A stretch of DNA of 25,288 bases from an uncultured Trueperaceae bacterium (GTDB lineage: Bacteria; Deinococcota; Deinococci; Deinococcales; Trueperaceae): contig CALCHY010000279.1 in assembly GCA_937907415.1 (NCBI GenBank), positions 1-25,288 on the forward strand, written 5' to 3'. A program made the translations under genes and the position numbers. The notes under the pieces were generated by a model. The model was not told the origin of the DNA. It saw only the letters and a list, made by a program, of their open reading frames with translations, and ran no database searches. Position 1 is the stretch's first letter; each line of letters opens with the position of its first letter. Shown in pieces: positions 8,538 through 14,680 of the stretch.

Positions 8538-10751
8538 CTAGTGGAAGATGGGCGTCTGCGTGGCGTCCCACTCCGCCGTGCTGACCGGCGGCGGATCGAG
8601 TTCCTCGGGAGACTCCTCAACCGCCACCAGCTCCGCACGGGCCTCTTTGGCAGCCGAGGCGCGCGCGTTGGCGGCGCGCGCCTGCTTGGCTGCCCAGCGC
8701 ACCGTGCGTCGCGCCGAGTCGACCAGGTGCGCCAGCATATCGTCGGCCGCAGTGCGCTCCTTGGGCCTGTTCATCGCCCGCTGCTTGTAGCCACTCAGCC
8801 ACTCCAGATAGTCGCTCATGGAGCCGCCCAGCGCGTTGGACACAGCTTCCGGCGTCGCGTGACGCTCGGCCACGTCCTTGCACGCCTCCCACTCGATGTC
8901 ATCACCGGCGTACTGCTTGACCGCCACGTGCGTGCGCAGGAAGGCGACGAGCCGCTCGGGCAGCGGGAACGCCAACCCATGGGGCATGTGCGCCCACGGC
9001 ACCCGCACCCATTCAGCCCGCTCGTTGGTGCCCGCCTTGACGTTGACGTAAACGTAGCGGAGGTCGTTACGGTCGAACCGCACCGGCCACTTCTTGGTGC
9101 CTGTAGCCGGACACTTACGGCCCCTGATGTGGTGAAGCCCGGGGCCGTTGTAGATGCGGTTGCCGATCTGGATGCCTCCCTTGCCGACGGTACGGAACTC
9201 CAGGTCCATGAACTCGTAGAGCAGGTCGGAGTCGAAGGGGACCACCCGCAGGCCGTGCTGCGCGGTCTTGGCGCCCCACGCCTGATGCGGCGTCAGGTAG
9301 CGCACCGACCCCTTCAGGTCCGCGACTATCAAGCCCTTGTGTGGCGTGTGGTGGTAGACGCGCGTCACCCACGCCTTCAGCACCGTTTCCAGCTCGGCCA
9401 TGGTGAGGAGCTCGCTGGGCTCGAACGTCAGGCTGCGGCCGCGGTCACGCACGTCGATCCCCACGTACCCCGGCAGCTCCTGCAGCACGCTCTCCAGCGT
9501 GCGGAAGAACCTCTCGACGTACGGCTTGTCTGTAGGCGTGTAGGGACGCGCGAACTCGATTCCAAAACCCAGGTTGCCGGCCAGGTCCCTAAACCACCAG
9601 TTGTCCAGCGCCAAGCCGCGGTCGATGGTCGCCACCCGGGGCGGCACCATCACTCCCGCCTCGGACGCTCCCTCGGGCGCCTCCCCGACGTACTTCGCGA
9701 GGTGGCCAGCGTCGATCCCCAACCGGTTGTAGTGCGCCTCCGGCGAGAACGCCCGCGCAGCCGGCTTGGCGGCAATCATCTCCAGAATCAACGACGCCAA
9801 CTCCGGCTGTCCGAAGCTCGGCGCCACGATCAGAGCCGCAATCGTTCCCGTCGCTACGTCGTACGCGATGCCGCAGTGGGGGCGGTACATGCCCCCGAGC
9901 CCGTCCGTCACCATGTTGTTCAGGACGGTTACGTCGATCTCCACCCGGTCGCCCGGCATCACCGCCGGCGGCTTCCGGTACGTCGCCCGCGGCTTGTTGG
10001 CTCCCGACTGCTGGTACTTCCGGTGCGTTCCCGCCACACCCAGCCGGTCCAGCAACTCGTCCAACTCCCGGTACTGCGTCGAGCGCGACGGAACCTCGGC
10101 GCCGGCGAAGCGCTCGTCCGTCTCCACCAGCCCCTGGATTTCACGCAGCCACTTGGCCTTCTGGACCTTCGCCCCCGACCGCCGCAAGCGCGAGACCACG
10201 TGCTCCTCCATGGCGTCCAGGAACAACTCGTCCGTGAACGACGGCCGACCGACACCACCACGGCGGGCCAAGCCGGCAACACCGAACCGCACGTAAGCGC
10301 GCATGTAGTCCTCGAAGGTGGAGCGCGCGTAACCGAACTCACCACCCGCCAGCTTCTCAAGCTTGCTGACGAGGCGCTCCTCGACCTCCTTGTCTGAGCC
10401 GACCTCGGCGCCGAACTCGCAATCCATCTCGCCCGGCAAGGCCGGGTTGCCGTACAGCACGTCGCGCACGTGCCGCTCGAACTCACGCGCGCGCCTCTGC
10501 TCCGAGAGACTCAAGCCATCGAAACCGGGGATGAACGAACCGCGCGCGATGTCCCGCACCGACATGCCATCAGCCGCCTTGAGCTCCGTGCACGCCGCCA
10601 AGAACGCGTTGGGCTCCATCACCTCGGGCTCGGCCCCGTCAACGCCCTCGAGGAGCACGCCCTCCTCCGTGACGCCGGCCACGCGCAGCTCGACGTCGTC
10701 GATCACAGCGATCATCCCTTCCGACACGATGGGCGCCAGCTCGGGCTTCAT
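8538..10751 (-). CDS. tnsB: TnsB/TniA-family DDE transposase
   Basis: Starting at ATG 10751, which overlaps the tnsA stop as ATGA, this encodes 737 aa. A longer open frame to 10904 is antisense-like extension inside tnsA and is rejected. The N-terminal 260 residues contain helix-turn-helix-like DNA-binding segments (for example around 140-175 and 195-240). The catalytic core follows. GDRVEIDVT gives the first Asp (D273), ATIDRG gives the second (D377), and KPYVERFFRTLE gives the Glu (E413), with 35 residues between the last two, the classic D,D35E spacing of Mu/Tn7/Tn5053 transposases. A Mu-type C-terminal beta-barrel region (about 520-620) and a basic alanine-rich tail that would contact TnsC follow. 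TnsB binds the element ends and performs 3'-end cleavage and strand transfer. Assignment is firm. Confidence 0.94.
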   Translation of the reverse strand: MKPELAPIVSEGMIAVIDDVELRVAGVTEEGVLLEGVDGAEPEVMEPNAFLAACTELKAADGMSVRDIARGSFIPGFDGLSLSEQRRAREFERHVRDVLYGNPALPGEMDCEFGAEVGSDKEVEERLVSKLEKLAGGEFGYARSTFEDYMRAYVRFGVAGLARRGGVGRPSFTDELFLDAMEEHVVSRLRRSGAKVQKAKWLREIQGLVETDERFAGAEVPSRSTQYRELDELLDRLGVAGTHRKYQQSGANKPRATYRKPPAVMPGDRVEIDVTVLNNMVTDGLGGMYRPHCGIAYDVATGTIAALIVAPSFGQPELASLILEMIAAKPAARAFSPEAHYNRLGIDAGHLAKYVGEAPEGASEAGVMVPPRVATIDRGLALDNWWFRDLAGNLGFGIEFARPYTPTDKPYVERFFRTLESVLQELPGYVGIDVRDRGRSLTFEPSELLTMAELETVLKAWVTRVYHHTPHKGLIVADLKGSVRYLTPHQAWGAKTAQHGLRVVPFDSDLLYEFMDLEFRTVGKGGIQIGNRIYNGPGLHHIRGRKCPATGTKKWPVRFDRNDLRYVYVNVKAGTNERAEWVRVPWAHMPHGLAFPLPERLVAFLRTHVAVKQYAGDDIEWEACKDVAERHATPEAVSNALGGSMSDYLEWLSGYKQRAMNRPKERTAADDMLAHLVDSARRTVRWAAKQARAANARASAAKEARAELVAVEESPEELDPPPVSTAEWDATQTPIFH

Positions 10752-11572
10752 GCCAGCACCCCCGCGTAGCTGATCGCCGCGTGAGGGTGCAGGCCCTCGG
10801 CCAGATCGAAGATGAGTCGCCGCCGCCACATCAACGCCCGCAGCGCCGCGTGCGCCACCGGATCGTTCCCCGCGCAACGCTCCACCAACTCCGCGTAAGC
10901 CCACTCAGGGCGCCCCGCGAACGCCTCCGCAACGCGCTCCATCACCGCAGGCGGCACGCGCACGCGCGCGTAACCGCTCAACAACTGGATAAGCTCCCCA
11001 TACGCCTCGGTGGTCTCACCCGACACCACGAACTCCCAGCCCACCAACCGCGCGAACTCCGCCAGTACCTCGCTATCTCGCCTGAACGCGGCGTCCCGCA
11101 ACTCCACTGGCCGCACGCTCTCAAGCACACGCGTCCCATCCGGGTTCATGTAGTAGAGATCCGGCACCAGGCCCGGACCGCGCTCAGCCAGGCTCTTCAC
11201 CCGCATGGGCTGCGCTGCGATCGCCCCGACCCGCTCGAAGAACACCAGCTCCAGCACCCGCGTCGCCTCGAGACGGCTCTCGCACACCAACGACCGACCC
11301 GGCCGGTGGAAGAGCGGCACCTGCGTCACCCGCCCCAACTGATGCGGCCGCCCGCGATGCACGTCCCGTACCGGCACCAACGACTCCGGCGACAACTCCC
11401 GCAACTCCCGATCCGACGGCGTCAACAAGCGCACCTCCGGCTCCCGCCCCGGCACGCTCACGTGCACAGTCGCCTCGAACCGCTCCTCCCGCGGGAAGTG
11501 GCCCCCAGCCACCGTCGGCGGCCGCCCGCCTCCATCCCGCCCAGTCGACTCACCTTCAAGAAAAGTTCTCAC
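10748..11572 (-). CDS. tnsA: TnsA-like transposon endonuclease subunit with altered catalytic motif
   Basis: I prefer GTG 11572 (274 aa) because GAGGAG sits six bases upstream. An ATG at 11605 adds 11 residues but has no ribosome binding site. In this numbering, ESRLEATR (98-105) provides the first-helix Glu, and VPDLYY has the catalytic Asp at 138. The place of the usual (Q/E)-x-K strand is taken by LESVRP, with Ser152 and Arg154. I recall VDVRP at this position in actinobacterial TnsA-like proteins, so Arg may be normal for the subfamily, but Ser is unusual. In Tn7, TnsA cuts the 5' ends so the element leaves by cut-and-paste. A C-terminal helical region about 160-260 could contact TnsB/TnsC. 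First gene of the tns operon, coupled to tnsB by ATGA. Confidence 0.78.
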   Translation of the reverse strand: MRTFLEGESTGRDGGGRPPTVAGGHFPREERFEATVHVSVPGREPEVRLLTPSDRELRELSPESLVPVRDVHRGRPHQLGRVTQVPLFHRPGRSLVCESRLEATRVLELVFFERVGAIAAQPMRVKSLAERGPGLVPDLYYMNPDGTRVLESVRPVELRDAAFRRDSEVLAEFARLVGWEFVVSGETTEAYGELIQLLSGYARVRVPPAVMERVAEAFAGRPEWAYAELVERCAGNDPVAHAALRALMWRRRLIFDLAEGLHPHAAISYAGVLA

Positions 11573-11633
11573 ATGCAACTCCTCACTAGACGAACGAGCA
11601 CCCATCCGCTAGAGTCGGAGGTAGCCAAGCACT

Positions 11634-11688
11634 CCGTAGGACTCCTGCGGATCAAGACCTCGAACGCGACAACGTTCGGGGTCTTTCT
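11634..11688 (+). terminator. Tandem hairpins ending in a plus-strand intrinsic terminator
   Basis: A small hairpin CCGTAG-GACTC-CTGCGG (11634-11650) is followed by a 13-bp stem. AAGACCTCGAACG (11654-11666) pairs with CGTTCGGGGTCTT (11673-11685) through one G-U pair and a six-base loop, and TCTC continues the pyrimidine run. It best fits termination of plus-strand transcription, antisense to the leader of tnsA. It could end a small antisense RNA or insulate the tns operon. Read on the minus strand it would be a leader hairpin with a poor U-run. Confidence 0.55.
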
Positions 11689-11785
11689 CATGCCCTAACG
11701 AGAAACACCGTCACATCCCAAACTGGGCAGCCATTTCACCTCCAAACCGTTACCCCGGAGCCTAGCAGCGTCGTGGTCCAACCAC

Positions 11786-11801
11786 TGTGAGGCGCCTCAC
11801 A
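11786..11801. promoter_or_regulatory. Perfect 16-bp palindrome upstream of tnsA
   Basis: TGTGAGGCGCCTCACA is a perfect palindrome about 210 bp upstream of the tnsA start. It lies between the candidate TnsB repeats and the gene, so an operator for a dimeric regulator is likely. Each arm contains GTGAG, resembling the boxes in the neighbouring repeats, so paired transposase binding is another possibility. Confidence 0.45.
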
Positions 11802-11847
11802 TGTGCGGTATATTCAACGACCCTACGGGAGGGCTTGTATGTGTTAG

Positions 11848-11917
11848 CTGTTCGCATATATTCTCACTATCCGCAGTTATGGCTGGTCACTATTACCCAA
11901 ATGCGGCCATTATCACC
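11848..11917 (-). repeat. Candidate TnsB-binding repeats of the transposon left end
   Basis: Read on the minus strand, three units of about 22 bp begin with a GTGA box. The outer unit is at 11917-11896 (GGTGATAATGGCCGCATT), the middle at 11891-11871 (AGTGACCAGCCATAACTGCG) and the inner at 11868-11848 (AGTGAGAATATATGCGAA). Outer and inner share 9 of 14 positions from the GTGA on; the middle unit is weaker. Spacing is 23-26 bp, with an AT-rich, phased look similar to Tn7-type ends. Similarity is modest, so this is a candidate only. Confidence 0.4.
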
Positions 11918-12211
11918 AGCCTGACGCTGCGCGTAGACAGTGCGCCTGTCCTAGACGATGGTGTCCTGCACGCACGGAACAGTGTCCACCGGCGCAGGGA
12001 CTCCTCACGCCTATGGGTAACGATCCGATTATTCCTGTTTCATTTCCTGGCTGGTCAAGTGCCCCTAGACACGCAACAGGCCCAACGGCCGCCAGAGACC
12101 CAAATAAGCTTGAGTGGGTAAGGAAAGCCCCGGGCTTCGTCGCGGTGGTGGACCGGAGAGGAAGGGGCCGGGGTCTACGGGAGCAGTATATCTGCGTGAC
12201 GGGAGCAGAGT

Positions 12212-12403
12212 GTGGGAAGTGTGATTGAGGAGATCCGTGAGGGCCTGCGCCAGTTGTCGGCCGACGAGGCGAGCGTGAAGCTCTGGCTAAGGAGGCCGCA
12301 CCCGGCGCTGGACGGCGAGGTACCGCAGGAACTGGTTGACGCTGGCGAGGGCGAGCTGGTACTGGAACTGGTGAGGCACATTCTGTCGGGCGGGCACGCC
12401 TGA
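12212..12403 (+). CDS. Lone MbcA/ParS-type (DUF2384) antitoxin toxin-binding domain, probably truncated
   Basis: A 63-aa frame starting at GTG 12212, with GGGAG upstream, matches the C-terminal domain of Xre/MbcA/ParS antitoxins. It has the pattern WLRRPHPALDG, then PQELVDAGEGELVLELV, then a short tail, like the family pattern 'WL..PNPALGG.TPLELL.T..G...V...L..I..G'. Full antitoxins of this family are usually longer, with an N-terminal helical or HTH part, which is missing here. The partner should be a RES-domain NAD-degrading toxin, and none is encoded nearby. It is therefore either an orphan mini-antitoxin or the remaining 3' end of a larger gene. Family recognition is good; function is uncertain. 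Confidence 0.65.
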   Translation: MGSVIEEIREGLRQLSADEASVKLWLRRPHPALDGEVPQELVDAGEGELVLELVRHILSGGHA

Positions 12404-12445
12404 GCTGCAGCCTAGGCGTCCTAAGTTTGGGCCAACTTGCCTGCC

Positions 12446-12685
12446 ATGAGCGGCTTTCTGGAGCCTAGCGTGGGGTATGTCCCCCGAAGAACTGTCACCG
12501 CCCACCACGTCGTGAGCTGGTTACTTCCGGACGAACTCGAGGCGCCTGCGGACCTCCCGGAGCGCCTGCCGTTGCCGGCGCCTCAGGGTTGCATAGTGCC
12601 GCTCGCGGAGCTCAAGACCAGGGTGGCGGTAGAGTTCGGCGAAGAGCGCAGGGCTGTCAGGTGGCTGGATTCGTTGTTACTTTAG
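12446..12685 (+). CDS. Small hypothetical protein
   Basis: From ATG 12446 this frame gives 79 aa. It sits 42 bp after the DUF2384-type frame, on the same strand. I do not recognise it. The C-terminal third (LAELKTRVAVEFGEERRAVR) looks helical and amphipathic, and the proline-rich centre looks like a linker. It has no signal peptide or membrane segment. Codon use at third positions is G/C rich as in neighbours, which weakly supports coding. It could be a remnant of an antitoxin or a chance frame. Confidence 0.3.
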   Translation: MSGFLEPSVGYVPRRTVTAHHVVSWLLPDELEAPADLPERLPLPAPQGCIVPLAELKTRVAVEFGEERRAVRWLDSLLL

Positions 12686-12788
12686 GGCGAGCGGCCCGCC
12701 GACCCCCCACGGCGAGCCGCTTCCTGTTATGGCGGCCGACCTAGCGGTCGCAGTTGTGGTCGGTAATCTGTTCCTGAAGGTGGTGCTA

Positions 12789-12952
12789 GTGCGGAGATTG
12801 AGTGGTGCTGACGCGCGCAGGGAGTGCTCGCGCCTGCTGGCGGCAGTGGTGGCAGGCAAGTCGTCATCATCACGAGTTACGGAGAGCCGGTGGCGCGCCT
12901 GGCGCCGCCCACAGGCGCGCCGGCGTGCCGCCATGGGGGATGGTGCCGGTGA
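12789..12952 (+). pseudogene. Phd/YefM-type antitoxin gene broken by a one-base frameshift
   Basis: Reading from GTG 12789, one frame gives the N-terminal half of a Phd/YefM antitoxin (LSGADARRECSRLLAAVVAG, matching the usual 'vs..EaR..lsrLl..V..G'). The typical continuation VVIITSYGEPVARLAPP is found only in the next frame, starting at 12860, and ends at TGA 12950-12952. A single missing base at about 12856-12860 would restore one continuous protein of normal family length. The DNA-binding N-terminus and toxin-binding C-terminus are thus separated, and the gene is probably inactive unless frameshifting occurs or the sequence has an error. No PIN, RelE or Doc toxin follows in the 70 bp before the next gene. 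Confidence 0.65.
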
Positions 12953-13024
12953 GTTCACGGCTGAGTTGCGCAAGGACGAGCGCTACTGCGGGGTACGGTC
13001 CGTAACGCGGGTACGGGAGGGGTC

Positions 13025-13300
13025 ATGAGGCGGAGCGAGGACGAGAGCGTGATTACCCCAGGCAGCGGCAACGTCTTCGCTGACCTGGGTCTCGCTGATC
13101 CCGAGGAGCGCCTCGTTAAGGCGCGCATGGCGAGCCGGATCCTTGACGCGGTGGAAGTGCGCGGCTGGCCTGCCGAGCAAGCTGCTGAGGCGCTCTCCTT
13201 GAGCGAGGCGGACGCTACCCGGCTCTTTGCGGGCATGCTCAAGGGCTTCAGCGCCGCGCGGTTGATGGGGTTCCTGGCTGTGGTGGAGGGTGCCGCTTAG
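13025..13300 (+). CDS. Xre-family antitoxin-like transcriptional regulator (HTH_37 type)
   Basis: This 91-aa protein starts at ATG 13025 with GGGAGGGG close upstream. It has GSGNVFADLGLADPEERLVK at 14-33, the hallmark opening of HTH_37 antitoxins that partner RelE/HigB-type toxins. A helix-turn-helix follows (about 40-75), ending in GFSAARLMGFLAVV. The recognition helix is divergent (SLSEADATRLFAGMLKG). In such modules the toxin gene normally lies directly upstream and overlaps or abuts. Here the upstream neighbour is the broken Phd gene, so the antitoxin is orphaned. It could still bind DNA and regulate, or act as an anti-addiction antitoxin. Confidence 0.75.
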   Translation: MRRSEDESVITPGSGNVFADLGLADPEERLVKARMASRILDAVEVRGWPAEQAAEALSLSEADATRLFAGMLKGFSAARLMGFLAVVEGAA

Positions 13301-13416
13301 GCGTCGTCGGTCTCTGGGTGATGGCCGTCGGTTTGCGGGCGTTCGGAACGGGCGAGCTCGTAGGTGGCGGTCAGCAGGTAGCGATTGTGCGCCTCGACAG
13401 CTTCTTCGCTCAGCGT

Positions 13417-13569
13417 CAAGTCCGCTCGTAGGCGTCTAGCCCTCTTGTCGTTCACGCCATAAAGCGCTGCCACGGGGCTGAGGGCGCCGACACCAACGGT
13501 GAGCGCGTCGCTGACAAGCACCGAATCTACTGGGTAGGCAAGCACAGACCTGACAACGAGACGAACACT
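13417..13569 (-). pseudogene. Fragment of an FtsX/MacB-type ABC permease gene
   Basis: The minus-strand translation of this stretch aligns without gaps to residues 7-57 of the large permease encoded at 21584-24073: about 34 of 51 residues are identical, including VGVGALS, VAALYGVND and ARRLRADL. The frame continues a little downstream as unrelated sequence and stops at 13297, and there is no proper start. It is the first membrane segment plus a few periplasmic residues of a permease whose remainder is missing. It lies just beyond the end of the transporter operon and probably marks a former second permease copy or a deletion junction. Confidence 0.7.
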
Positions 13570-13648
13570 GATCTGCACAGTGTTCACAGGCTCCAATCGC
13601 CGCTCGTGATGGCCAGCTCTCGCAGTGAAGTCTGTCGACTAGGTGCGC

Positions 13649-14680
13649 CTAGCGCATCGCCGCCGCGTGTAGGGCGTACTGCGCCGCAACCACGTCATGA
13701 AGAGCGCTGGCTTCGTCCGCCACGGCAGCCTGAAGCGCGAGCTCGGACTGAGCGAAAGCCAGGGCAGAGATGGTGCCGGCCTCTAGCCTTGCTTCCTGCG
13801 CGGCGAGCGAAGAGTTTGCCGACACCGCCGCAGTCCATGCGCCGCTGTAGCGGTTGTCGGCCGATGTCACGGCGGAACGGGCGCGCTGGACCTCTCGCAC
13901 CGCGGTTGCCTCGGCGACAGCCAGGGCGTCGACGGCGTTCGCGACCGCCTGCCTAGCAGCCTCGATCTCCATCCGTGCGCTGAGGGCGTTGTCAGCGGCG
14001 GCCAACCGCGCCTCGGCGGTTTCGACGGCACGCCGCGCCGCAGCCACACGGGCGCTGCTCTCTAAGACACCAGCTACCAGCGCCTCGAGTTCGGCGTCAG
14101 CGAGCAGGTCCTCTGTCGTAATGGGCGCGAGGGAGGCCAACTGTTCGCCGACGAGCGCCGCCAGCGCGTCCTCAGCGAACGCGAGCCGGCTCTCGGCCTC
14201 CCAAAGCGCGCGCTCCTGGCTGGTGAGGTCGCTTTCTGCGTTGCTAACCTCCGCGGCGGTCACGGCGCCGGCCCCGAAGCGCGCTCTCGTAGCCTCGAGT
14301 GTGACAGTGAGAAGCTCCAAACGCTCGCTCGCCAGCGACCTCGCCGCCTGCGCCTCCAGCACCTCCCCGTACGCCAGCACCACCTCGTGGTTAGTCGTCG
14401 CCTTCGCGACCACCAGATCCGCCTCGGCGGCCGCCACAGAATGGCCTGAGGCCGCGTGCGCCAGGCGCGTGGTCGTCGGGTCCGCCGTGGCGAGCTCCAG
14501 CTCACGCTGGGCGTCAGCGAGGACGCGCCCGGCCGCCTCGACAGCAGGCGCATGCTCCCCAGCACGGGCGAGGGCGTCCGCCAACGTCAGCGGCTGAGGG
14601 CCCTGGGCCATGACGACGGCGCCGGCGAGCAAGATGAGAAAAGCGAAGGCTAGGTAGCGCGCCGGAGCGAACGACGTCAT
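13649..14680 (-). CDS. Short TolC-family protein apparently without beta-barrel segments
   Basis: The 343-aa protein has a signal peptide (hydrophobic 9-24, likely cut after VMA at about 25) and Ala/Glu-rich helices with TolC-family phrases such as LTLADALARAGEHAPAV and ARFGAGAVTAAEVSNAESDL. Normal TolC proteins have two beta-hairpin segments that build the outer-membrane barrel. Here the helices on both sides of those places are joined almost directly (about 62-85 and 226-240), which explains the short length. It may be a periplasmic coiled-coil partner of the full TolC protein encoded upstream rather than a channel. Its ATG overlaps the upstream gene's TGA as ATGA, so the two are coupled. 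It is last in the operon. Confidence 0.75.
   Translation of the reverse strand: MTSFAPARYLAFAFLILLAGAVVMAQGPQPLTLADALARAGEHAPAVEAAGRVLADAQRELELATADPTTTRLAHAASGHSVAAAEADLVVAKATTNHEVVLAYGEVLEAQAARSLASERLELLTVTLEATRARFGAGAVTAAEVSNAESDLTSQERALWEAESRLAFAEDALAALVGEQLASLAPITTEDLLADAELEALVAGVLESSARVAAARRAVETAEARLAAADNALSARMEIEAARQAVANAVDALAVAEATAVREVQRARSAVTSADNRYSGAWTAAVSANSSLAAQEARLEAGTISALAFAQSELALQAAVADEASALHDVVAAQYALHAAAMR

Larger units (their letters stand above)
5582..11917 (-). mobile_element. Tn7-like transposon core (tnsA-tnsB-tnsC-tniQ plus candidate left end)
   Basis: Four transposition genes in canonical order and a repeat-rich region upstream of tnsA define the core. The left end should lie just beyond the repeats at 11848-11917. 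A TGTC-type terminus could be at about 11939 (the strand read inward begins TGTCTACGCG), but I found no matching inverted terminus or five-base target duplication. The right end may lie in 5369-5581, making a compact element. It may also lie left of 848, making the three-gene nuclease operon cargo, or outside the window. Boundaries given are therefore minimal. No TnsE, Cas or resolvase gene is present. Confidence 0.75.

Noticed and set aside
8541..10397. 618-codon plus-strand open frame opposite tnsB
   Set aside because: Arginine/histidine/valine-rich shadow frame of a GC-rich gene; tnsB on the other strand has all catalytic residues.
11600..11690. tRNA-like look of the plus strand (a GTAGCCAAGC stretch, then hairpins)
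   Set aside because: No proper acceptor stem, anticodon loop with U33, or T-loop sequence can be formed; the hairpin-terminator reading is simpler.
10781..11698. 305-codon plus-strand open frame opposite tnsA
   Set aside because: Composition is dominated by Arg, His, Pro and Leu with no domain; it is antisense to tnsA and runs through the hairpins.
1..12000. CRISPR array or guide RNA for a CRISPR-associated Tn7-like element
   Set aside because: No direct repeats with regular spacers and no cas8/cas7/cas6/cas12k-like gene in the window.
11801..12121. 106-codon plus-strand frame at the transposon left end
   Set aside because: Lies across the candidate TnsB repeats, resembles no protein and has no ribosome binding site.
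13854..14597. 247-codon plus-strand frame opposite the short TolC-family gene
   Set aside because: Ser/Ala/Arg repeats typical of the complement of an alanine-rich coding sequence.
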